This document shows positions 1 through 5,712 of a DNA stretch of 6,104 nt, one piece after another. Made by a program: the position numbers and the translations under genes. The notes under the pieces were generated by a model. The model made no database searches, was not told the DNA's origin, and was given only the letters and a program-made list of their open reading frames with translations. Position 1 is the stretch's first letter, and each line of letters starts with the position of its first letter. The stretch lies in the NCBI GenBank assembly GCA_900552985.1, contig USBP01000101.1:1-6104 (forward strand). The letters are read 5' to 3'. The stretch is from an uncultured Oscillospiraceae bacterium (GTDB lineage: Bacteria; Bacillota; Clostridia; Oscillospirales; Acutalibacteraceae).

Positions 1-92
1 TTTTACAACGCGGCCTTTTCTGGTTGTGATTGGAATGCCGCAGTCAGGCAGCGCGTTTGCACACGCCATGCGAAACCGCCCTGGCAGAAAAA

Positions 93-1046
93 TCAAGCAG
101 CCGTCAACGGGTAGGTGTATTCATAGCCCTCCACCCACTCGCTCGTGGCGAAATTGCGCAGCCGCAGAACGACCTCGGTGTCGTATACCTCCATCTGCCA
201 GCCCATACCGGCGTCAATCAGATCGCCATAATTGCATTCTTCGCCAAATCCCGGCACATTGATGTAGGTAACGTTGCCCTCCGTCGCCAAGCCGTTCCCA
301 TTTTCATAAACGCCCATGTGCAGATGGCCGGAGAAATAAAACACCTGCGTGCCGCAGCTCTTCAGAATCTGATCCAGCTGCTCGCCCTGCGGGCCGACAT
401 TCCCGGCAGGCCAATAGTGCTCAAATTTCCCTTCAAGCGGATTGTGGTTAAACACAAAGGCAGGCATCCCTGCTGCCGCAGCCTCAGCCAGCTCGTTTGC
501 CAGCCAATCCAGCTGCTCCTGCGAATGATAGGCCTCCACCTTGCTATCCTGCTCTGTAGCCATGACGATCAGTTTATAGCCGTTGATCTCCTGGCTGAAA
601 TACGCATGCTCATGGTCATAGCCAAAGCAGGCACGGTTATAATCCATAAAGCGCCGGTAGTATTTTTCGTATTCATTCTCCTTGCACAGCTCATGGTTGC
701 CGGGGGCAATCAGCACGTTATCCACCGTCAGGTAACGGTTCATCAGCCCATATAGGAGCATATACTCGATCTCCATGCCGTTCATCGTATTGTCGCCTAC
801 CATCACCAGCGCATCCACCGGCGTTTCCGCCCGGGACATATCCAGAAACGCACGGCTGTGGTTTTGGAAGCGGCTAACGTTATTGCCCTCCATATGGCCG
901 TCGGAAATGATGCTCACATTCAGCCGGAGCTGCTCCGGGTTCTGCGCCGTCATCGGGTGAATCGTCACCCCGATGGGCAGAAAGACAAACAGCGAAAGAA
1001 ACGCAGCGATAATCCGCCTCAGCCAATCCACAATCATGACAAGCAT
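93..1046 (-). CDS. Membrane-anchored or exported calcineurin-like metallophosphoesterase
   Basis: A 317-residue protein of the calcineurin-like (PF00149-type) phosphoesterase superfamily, which hydrolyses phosphomono- or phosphodiesters with a two-metal centre. The metal motifs appear in order: SDGH (D49, H51), GD (G84-D85), GNHE (116-119, Glu in place of the common Asp), a histidine in FNHNP (H201) and GHLH (240-243). Residues about 11-28 form one hydrophobic helix preceded by two arginines, so the catalytic domain should lie outside the membrane; no convincing signal peptidase site is visible, which favours an anchor. The ATG at 1046 is chosen because an AAAGGAG ribosome binding site (1056-1062) lies 9 bases upstream; Met4 would be too far from it. 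The gene has its own promoter and follows a second phosphoesterase gene by 114 bases. The substrate cannot be told from the sequence. The fold assignment is firm; export is likely. Confidence 0.9.
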   Translation of the reverse strand: MLVMIVDWLRRIIAAFLSLFVFLPIGVTIHPMTAQNPEQLRLNVSIISDGHMEGNNVSRFQNHSRAFLDMSRAETPVDALVMVGDNTMNGMEIEYMLLYGLMNRYLTVDNVLIAPGNHELCKENEYEKYYRRFMDYNRACFGYDHEHAYFSQEINGYKLIVMATEQDSKVEAYHSQEQLDWLANELAEAAAAGMPAFVFNHNPLEGKFEHYWPAGNVGPQGEQLDQILKSCGTQVFYFSGHLHMGVYENGNGLATEGNVTYINVPGFGEECNYGDLIDAGMGWQMEVYDTEVVLRLRNFATSEWVEGYEYTYPLTAA

Positions 1047-1095
1047 TTTCCCACACTCCTTTATTTTTTGGCGTCAGCCAAATGATGCATCTCTT

Positions 1096-1123
1096 ATTGT
1101 AGCATATTTATTCACAATTTCAA
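1096..1123 (-). promoter_or_regulatory. Sigma-A-type promoter for the 93-1046 phosphoesterase
   Basis: Reading the minus strand, a TTGAAA -35 box (1118-1123) is followed after 16 bases by a TACAAT -10 box (1096-1101). The -10 box is preceded by TGC, which makes an extended -10 element. The expected transcription start is near 1089, giving a leader of about 40 bases with an AAAGGAG ribosome binding site at 1056-1062. It lies in an AT-rich gap just downstream of the preceding gene's stop, so this phosphoesterase can be expressed independently. The assignment is by match to consensus only. Confidence 0.65.
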
Positions 1124-1160
1124 TAGAAAGTTCACCTGAATTTCTTAAAAATTTGTATAT

Positions 1161-2423
1161 TCACATAAACGGTTTGGAATGCACATGGATGGAATTTGTT
1201 TCTATCCGAAGTGAGGAAGGGCTTGCCTCACCCCAGCTATCCACGGCGTACACCTCAAACACATGCTTTCCCTCTAAATGGGGAATGTTTTTCAGCTCCA
1301 GTGTTACCTGTTTTGCCATCGCATCCAGCCCGTTATAAAAGTCGCTGAAAAAAAGCCGGGGCTCCCCGCCGTCAATCACCACCTGATAGGAATGCACAAA
1401 ATCATCGTCCGTTCCTGCCGGGAAGCGCAGCAACACAGCATCCCTTTGAATGGCGGCCGTGCCCCCGGCCCCTGGCATGCTGGGCGCGGTATTCCCGGTT
1501 TTCCGAGCGGCAAACCCATAGCGGCCATCATTGCGGTAAGGCAATGGAAAACTCCAGCATCTGTCCGCTTTTTCCTCATATCCGGCCGCGCCATCCGCAA
1601 AATTGATGCGGTGCAGCGTGATGGCATCCTCTGCAAACGCCATGATATACCCCATGGGCGTTTTGTCTGCATGCGGGGGAATGGTGCCGTTCTCCTTCCC
1701 CGGCTCCAGCTCGGTGTAGGAGAGCGACTGCGTGTTGATTACCGTATAAGCTCCCTGCCAGATCGAGCGCTCATCCAGCAGCGAGTAATGCACATGCCCA
1801 CTGAAATTGATCACGTTGGGGTATTTCGACAAAACGGCGTCCAGCGTCGTATCCCCCCAATCCTCGCTGCCGTAACTGGTGTTTATCGGCTGGGTATGCG
1901 TCAAAACAAAAACCGGCTTCCCGGCGGAATCCTCGCTTGCCTTATGCAACTCGGCATCCAGCCATTTCGCCGCACGGCGATAGCCCTTTGTCATATGGCC
2001 GCTGTCAGGCGAGGCGCCAATAAAGTGATACCCGTTCACTGTATAATGCGTCCAGGGTGAATGCCCGATAATCCTGCGGAACGCCCTACGGTGATTGATC
2101 GCTGTGAAGAGGCTTTTGTTCCAATAATCATGGTTGCCCATGATGGTTTGTAGAATCGGCTTCTCCGCCCCAAACACCGCATCCAGTGTATCCTGATAGG
2201 TTTGAAAAGCAAAGCGAGTGCCGAGGTCGCCGATATCCCCTGCAAAGAGAATCATATCCACCTTACGGTTTTTTAACACAGTCAGCGTCTTTTTGAAATT
2301 TTCCAGGAAGCGGTCATCCTGCCTCAGCCCTTTCTCAGTGGGCGGAAGCTGCGTATCAGAGAGAACCGCCACCTGAAAGCTTGGACTCCCTGTTTGAAAG
2401 GCTTGTATCCCAGTGTTTTTCAT
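1161..2423 (-). CDS. Cytosolic calcineurin-like metallophosphoesterase with C-terminal beta-sandwich-like domain
   Basis: A 420-residue protein with no signal peptide or membrane segment. The phosphoesterase domain spans about residues 15-275. Its motifs in order are SDTQ (D23, Q25), AGD (D63), GNHD (96-99), LTHTQ (H176) and GHVH (209-212). Motif I normally reads D-x-H; here the histidine is glutamine, a variant that also occurs in some active subfamilies, so activity is not excluded. Residues about 315-410 look like a separate small beta-rich domain resembling an Ig or fibronectin-III fold (EVYAVDSWGEASPSS near 390-403), possibly for binding. The ATG at 2423 follows an AAGGAG ribosome binding site by about 10-11 bases, and a strong promoter lies about 100 bases upstream. 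It shares only the superfamily motifs with the neighbouring 93-1046 enzyme, so the two are not a recent duplication. The substrate is unknown. Confidence 0.9.
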   Translation of the reverse strand: MKNTGIQAFQTGSPSFQVAVLSDTQLPPTEKGLRQDDRFLENFKKTLTVLKNRKVDMILFAGDIGDLGTRFAFQTYQDTLDAVFGAEKPILQTIMGNHDYWNKSLFTAINHRRAFRRIIGHSPWTHYTVNGYHFIGASPDSGHMTKGYRRAAKWLDAELHKASEDSAGKPVFVLTHTQPINTSYGSEDWGDTTLDAVLSKYPNVINFSGHVHYSLLDERSIWQGAYTVINTQSLSYTELEPGKENGTIPPHADKTPMGYIMAFAEDAITLHRINFADGAAGYEEKADRCWSFPLPYRNDGRYGFAARKTGNTAPSMPGAGGTAAIQRDAVLLRFPAGTDDDFVHSYQVVIDGGEPRLFFSDFYNGLDAMAKQVTLELKNIPHLEGKHVFEVYAVDSWGEASPSSLRIETNSIHVHSKPFM

Positions 2424-2520
2424 AACGGATTTACTCCTTTTTCAATGTAGTTTTCGGGCCAGCGCCCTACAAGCTGTCATTCAGCGCGCAGCGCCCTTTT
2501 CCAAATGCGGTGGACAACCT
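2424..2520 (-). promoter_or_regulatory. Predicted 5' leader of the 1161-2423 gene, with repeated motif
   Basis: The promoter at 2527-2555 predicts a leader of roughly 97 bases. On the minus strand it holds two copies of the 9-mer AGGGCGCTG (at 2489-2497 and 2460-2468, starts 29 bases apart). The second copy forms a short GGGC/GCCC hairpin (2456-2467). The leader ends with an AAAAAGGAG ribosome binding site. No known riboswitch class was recognised. The repeats could be a protein or RNA regulatory site, or chance in GC-rich sequence. Confidence 0.3.
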
Positions 2521-2526
2521 GGAGTG

Positions 2527-2555
2527 ATTGTAATGCATGCCGCCAAATCAGTCAA
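2527..2555 (-). promoter_or_regulatory. Sigma-A-type promoter for the 1161-2423 phosphoesterase
   Basis: On the minus strand, TTGACT (2550-2555) and TACAAT (2527-2532) are separated by exactly 17 bases, each one mismatch from consensus. The box pair sits between the transporter's terminator and the phosphoesterase start, where a new transcription unit is expected. The predicted start point is near 2520. Confidence 0.7.
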
Positions 2556-2628
2556 CGGGCCTTACGGCATCCGCTTCATGCTTTCACATCCCTCCTCCCT
2601 TTTTACGGCACGGCCCGCAGATTGGCAT

Positions 2629-2665
2629 AAAAAGGCTGCGATGCAGCTTCCGTGCACCGCAGCCT
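2629..2665 (-). terminator. Rho-independent terminator of the MFS transporter gene
   Basis: The arms AGGCTGCG (2633-2640) and CGCAGCCT (2658-2665) pair perfectly, and the stem continues past one mismatch with TGCA/TGCA, giving about 12 paired bases around a 7-base loop. On the minus strand the stem is followed directly by a run of five T (2629-2633). It begins 25 bases after the transporter's stop codon and precedes the next promoter, so it separates the transporter from the phosphoesterase genes. Confidence 0.85.
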
Positions 2666-2689
2666 CTGCTCTTGCCTTATACAATCTGA

Positions 2690-5059
2690 TTACTTGCGCT
2701 TGCGGCCAGCACGCGCAAGCTCCTTATCGGCCTTTTTCTGCGCATCTCTGGCGGCAGCCTCAGCCTCTTCCTTCGCCTGCTGCGCATCTGCGCGGGCCTT
2801 TGCCTCGTCATACATCGCAGCAATTTCATCATAGTGCTTGTAATTCTCCTCCTGGATGAGAAGCTTCTTCGCATCCAGATACGGCTTTGCAGCGCGGTGA
2901 TAAATGGAGTTCGCATTGGTCGCCTCACGGATTTCTGTGCGCACCTTTGCACGCGCCACCTTGGCCTTCTGCACATTTTTCTTAGCAGCCTTGACTGCCT
3001 CGCTGTTTTTCTCCTCCTTGGCTTGGAACAAGGCCTTATAGGCATCCTCCAGCTCCTGCTCCAGGCGGTCCTCTTTTGCAAACAGCTTGTCAAAGATAGA
3101 AGCGTCAAACTCCACCAGGCCGTTGGGATAATGCTTAAGGATGATCTTTTTGGAATACAGGCGCTGCCGTGCCTTTTCGATGGCAGCCTTGCGGTAGAGC
3201 TTCTCCTCCTCTGTGCCCTTGGGCAGCGCTTTCGCTCTGAGGAGGATATCCTGCTCCACATTCACCACGTTATCCAGGCCCGCCGCATAAATCTCCTTTG
3301 CGACCGCGACCTCTTCCTGCACCTTCAGGGTGTTGAACTTATTCATCTCCTCAATGACGAATTGGGAGATTTCAATCATGCGGTTGTGCTCCACAGCCGC
3401 CTTATAGGCCTTTTTCGCTGCTTTGACGGCGGCGCGATCCTTCGATTTTTTGGCCGCCTTGATGCCATCCCGGCTCTCAGGGACAGGCTCTGCCACCGCA
3501 TATTCCCGCGCCTCGTTGACCAGGTCGATCGTTTCCACAAGCCCCTTGTCGGATAGGGCGTTGTTGCCGTAATCCTCAAACAGGGCGCGCACCTTCAGCA
3601 CATTGACCATACCGCGCTGCTTGGTCTCCGTCAGGTCATAGAAGAAATAGGGGATCACATTCATCAGCGCGCCGATGACGGACAGGCCTACCAGCAGCGC
3701 AAAGGTATCCTCAAAAATATTGCGGTTATAAAGCACATCATAGGCATTGGTATAGCCCATGGAGGCCGCGTTCTCCGTTGTGATGCCCAGCGCCTCATAC
3801 ACAGCGGGCAGCACGCCGCTCGTGGCAAGCGTAATGACCTGGCCGATGAGGCCGACCGCGGAAAACATGCCGTCAATCCGCTCGCCGGTGACATACTGCT
3901 GATAATCGCGGATATCGCCCTGGATGCTGGGGTTAAGCACATGTGCAAACGCGCCGACCACGCCGTTGCTGAACAGGCAGATGAGCACCAGCCAGATACA
4001 CATGCGCGGATCCACCTTGACCACAATCGGATAGATGGAAGCGATAAAAACAACGTTGAGGAAGTTTGTCACCAGCAGCACGCGCTTTTTGCCAAAGCGC
4101 TTGATGGCCCAGGGCGCCATGAGCATGCCCCAAAGCGCCGCGTTGCCGTTAATGGTTTGAATCAGGGCAAACTGCCCCTCTGTGCAGGCGTGCTGATACT
4201 GATACAGCCATTGCAGGATCGTGGCATAGGAGCTCTCCAAAAAGCCGAGCCAACCGGCCAGAGAGATGATCCAGAAATATTTATTCTTCGCCACATCGCG
4301 GATGGCATCCACAAATTTGACCTGCACCACATGCGTTTTCGCCTGGATGATCTTCTCCTGCGTGTTGGCATAAACCAGAATGGAGAGCAGGATGCCGAGA
4401 ATCAGCATCGGCGGGTAAGCGATGCGGTAGAGCCGCATATCGGTCATATCACCGTTGGTGATATATTTCGCCGCCATAGGCATGACGATGTTGACAATTG
4501 AGGGCGCAAGGGAATAGATAACGGATTTCACCGTTGCGGCATCCGTGCGCTCCTGCGTGTTGGGGGAGAGGACGTAAATCAGGTTTTCATACGCCTCATA
4601 GAAGAACATGTAGAAAAACTGGAAGCCGATGTTAAACAGCAGCACTGTGACCATTTTCATCGGCATGCTCATATGTTCATAGGGCATCCATACAAAGCCG
4701 GCAGCGAGGATAATTGTGGGAATCCCCATGTAGATCAGATAAGGGCGGTATTTCCCTTTTTTGTTCCGTGCGCTGTCGATGATGTTGGCGCGCAGCGCCG
4801 TCATCGGGAAGCTGGATAAAATCGCAATGATATAGAGCAGATAAATCTTTGTGGGCTCAATGCCGATCGCATTACCAATGATGAAATTGCCGACTGACAA
4901 CGACAACGCCTGCACCACTGTAATAATGAAGTAGGCGCCGATTCCCCCGACGCTGTAGGCCGCAATTTCCTTGAATGGCATATAGCGCCCTGCCGGCGGC
5001 TTGCTCCAGTAATGCTTTACATCCGTCAGCAAGGTTTGAGCCGTTTGCTTGAGCTGCAT
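2690..5059 (-). CDS. GPH/MelB-like MFS transporter with long charged helical C-terminal tail
   Basis: A 789-residue protein when started at the ATG at 5059. Residues about 30-475 are a 12-helix transporter of the glycoside-pentoside-hexuronide:cation symporter type (PF13347-like). The family's helix 2-3 loop is seen as DSARNKKGKYRPYL (95-108), and the family's late cytoplasmic loop as GDIRDYQQYVTGERIDG (381-397). Family members typically import sugars or glycosides with Na+ or H+; the substrate here is unknown. Residues 477-789 form a hydrophilic, Lys/Glu/Ala-rich, mostly helical tail, predicted cytoplasmic. It contains three [IV]KAAKK motifs (533-538, 545-550, 689-694), a likely coiled coil at about 726-785 and a basic RKRK end. 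Usual GPH proteins are about 450-500 residues. The frame stays open to an ATG at 5107, but that lies almost on the predicted transcription start and has no ribosome binding site, so 5059 is preferred. The gene has its own promoter and terminator. Confidence 0.88.
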   Translation of the reverse strand: MQLKQTAQTLLTDVKHYWSKPPAGRYMPFKEIAAYSVGGIGAYFIITVVQALSLSVGNFIIGNAIGIEPTKIYLLYIIAILSSFPMTALRANIIDSARNKKGKYRPYLIYMGIPTIILAAGFVWMPYEHMSMPMKMVTVLLFNIGFQFFYMFFYEAYENLIYVLSPNTQERTDAATVKSVIYSLAPSIVNIVMPMAAKYITNGDMTDMRLYRIAYPPMLILGILLSILVYANTQEKIIQAKTHVVQVKFVDAIRDVAKNKYFWIISLAGWLGFLESSYATILQWLYQYQHACTEGQFALIQTINGNAALWGMLMAPWAIKRFGKKRVLLVTNFLNVVFIASIYPIVVKVDPRMCIWLVLICLFSNGVVGAFAHVLNPSIQGDIRDYQQYVTGERIDGMFSAVGLIGQVITLATSGVLPAVYEALGITTENAASMGYTNAYDVLYNRNIFEDTFALLVGLSVIGALMNVIPYFFYDLTETKQRGMVNVLKVRALFEDYGNNALSDKGLVETIDLVNEAREYAVAEPVPESRDGIKAAKKSKDRAAVKAAKKAYKAAVEHNRMIEISQFVIEEMNKFNTLKVQEEVAVAKEIYAAGLDNVVNVEQDILLRAKALPKGTEEEKLYRKAAIEKARQRLYSKKIILKHYPNGLVEFDASIFDKLFAKEDRLEQELEDAYKALFQAKEEKNSEAVKAAKKNVQKAKVARAKVRTEIREATNANSIYHRAAKPYLDAKKLLIQEENYKHYDEIAAMYDEAKARADAQQAKEEAEAAARDAQKKADKELARAGRKRK

Positions 5060-5071
5060 TTCCTGTCCCCC
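5060..5071 (-). promoter_or_regulatory. Ribosome binding site fixing the transporter start at 5059
   Basis: The minus strand reads GGGGGACAGGAA immediately before the ATG at 5057-5059. The G-run (5067-5071) lies 7 bases from the ATG and can pair with the 16S tail. The alternative ATG at 5107 is preceded by AT-rich sequence with no purine-rich site, so the shorter protein is favoured. Confidence 0.55.
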
Positions 5072-5115
5072 AAATCTTACAAAAATATTTTGTGCATAGC
5101 AACGCATTCTTATTT

Positions 5116-5144
5116 ATTTTAACTTGCTTTTAACAAAATTGCAA
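5116..5144 (-). promoter_or_regulatory. Sigma-A-type promoter for the MFS transporter
   Basis: On the minus strand, TTGCAA (5139-5144) and TAAAAT (5116-5121) are separated by 17 bases. The predicted start near 5109 gives a leader of about 50 bases to the ATG at 5059. It would make the upstream in-frame ATG at 5107 practically leaderless. No operator or catabolite-repression site was recognised around it. Confidence 0.6.
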
Positions 5145-5275
5145 GGCCTGTGTGTTGAAAAAACGGTTTCTCCCATTGTTTACTCCATTTAAAAATTGAG
5201 GGAAGAACATTTTATAGACGATAATACAAATATTGGAATGCAGCAATGGAGTCCCTTGGAAGGAGGGCAAAGAGT

Positions 5276-5311
5276 GGGCGGGGCAGCTATCGTTACCAAG
5301 CTGCCCCGCCC
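5276..5311. repeat. Perfect 13-bp GC-rich inverted repeat
   Basis: GGGCGGGGCAGCT (5276-5288) and its exact complement (5299-5311) flank a 10-base loop. Neither strand has a T-run next to the stem, so it is not a standard rho-independent terminator. It lies about 130 bases upstream of the transporter promoter. It could block read-through from the upstream gene, bind a protein as DNA, or belong to a dispersed repeat. Confidence 0.75.
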
Positions 5312-5375
5312 TGCGAAAAGAGGTGTAAAAAGGAATGTGACGAGCTATCTATTGCAAACTATCTTTTCCCCTACT

Positions 5376-5434
5376 GCCCGCGGGAACCAAACAGGCATAT
5401 CGCTATCCCTGTTTGCCGTTACGCTCCCGCGGGC
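5376..5434. repeat. Nested inverted repeats with two CCCGCGGG palindromes
   Basis: Outer arms GCCCGCGGGA (5376-5385) and TCCCGCGGGC (5425-5434) are exact complements. Inside them CAAACAGG (5388-5395) and CCTGTTTG (5408-5415) also pair perfectly around a 12-base loop. Each outer arm contains the 8-base palindrome CCCGCGGG (5377-5384, 5426-5433), so two identical palindromic sites lie 49 bases apart. The block could fold as one long hairpin or act as paired protein-binding sites. No T-run follows on either strand. Confidence 0.7.
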
Positions 5435-5440
5435 GCGGAG

Positions 5441-5472
5441 GGTGCGTGGGGGAGTGTGATAAGCCACGCACC
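5441..5472. repeat. 9-bp inverted repeat
   Basis: GGTGCGTGG (5441-5449) pairs perfectly with CCACGCACC (5464-5472) across a 14-base loop. It starts only 6 bases after the preceding nested repeat and is followed on the plus strand by an A-rich stretch. It is not a terminator on either strand by the usual criteria. Confidence 0.6.
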
Positions 5473-5515
5473 AAGGGAAAAAAATAGATGCAAGCAAAAG
5501 AAAGAAAAAGTTTGG

Positions 5516-5534
5516 AAAAGCCCTTGCAGGGCCT
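5516..5534 (-). terminator. Candidate terminator for the 5713-6104 gene
   Basis: On the minus strand AGGCCCT and AGGGCTT pair around a GCA loop (core arms 5528-5532 and 5520-5524), followed by a short T-run and a further T-rich tract reaching about 5494. It lies about 180 bases after the upstream gene's stop codon, which is long for a 3' untranslated region, and the stem is short. It is the best terminator-like element seen between the partial gene and the transporter. Confidence 0.35.
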
Positions 5535-5712
5535 CAGCGCCTGCGTCCGGAAGGGACGCCGCCGTCAGGGCGTGCCAAACGCACGTTGTATGCTCTCGGG
5601 CACGGCTGGCGATAGACAGCCACCGCCCTGCGGCCTTCTTCTCCTGCATCCGGGACGCCTTAGCGGCCCTCGCACAGTTTTCAGCCCATGACCAGGCCTT
5701 TGGACACGGATG
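5535..5712. other. Non-coding stretch with three short tandem hairpins
   Basis: No convincing coding frame is seen; frames open here have no ribosome binding site and run through the repeats. Three small GC-rich hairpins follow one another: GCGTCC/GGACGC (5543-5559), CGTGC/GCACG (5571-5585), and GGCTG/CAGCC inside GGGC/GCCC (5598-5628). From 5629 to 5712 nothing clear is visible. It may be the 3' untranslated region of the upstream gene, a structured RNA, or part of a dispersed intergenic repeat. Confidence 0.35.

Noticed and set aside
1..92. GCGGC/GCCGC and GCGT/ACGC pairings downstream of the first phosphoesterase, considered as a terminator
   Set aside because: The stems are short with long loops and no properly placed T-run; the true terminator may lie beyond the window.
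30..755. 241-codon plus-strand open frame opposite the first phosphoesterase
   Set aside because: It lies antisense to a gene with all family motifs, has no recognisable domain or ribosome binding site, and its composition fits a shadow frame.
1278..2060. 260-codon plus-strand open frame opposite the second phosphoesterase
   Set aside because: Antisense shadow of a clearly recognised enzyme; Arg/Pro/His-rich with no motif.
2437..2475. Possible promoter TTGTAG-17-TACATT just before the 1161-2423 gene
   Set aside because: Both boxes match poorly and the start point would fall on the ribosome binding site; the 2527-2555 pair is much better.
2834..3556. 240-codon plus-strand frame rich in Leu opposite the transporter tail
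   Set aside because: The Leu-rich look comes from reading Lys/Glu/Ala codons of the tail backwards; no start signal supports it.
3941..4501. 186-codon plus-strand frame opposite the transporter membrane domain
   Set aside because: It is complementary to the conserved GPH region, rich in His/Asp/Gln from reversed hydrophobic codons, and has no homology that I recognise.
5419..5649. Minus-strand 76-codon frame in the gap with a hydrophobic middle
   Set aside because: It crosses the candidate terminator and a hairpin, has no ribosome binding site, and its hydrophobic part is just the T-rich tract translated.
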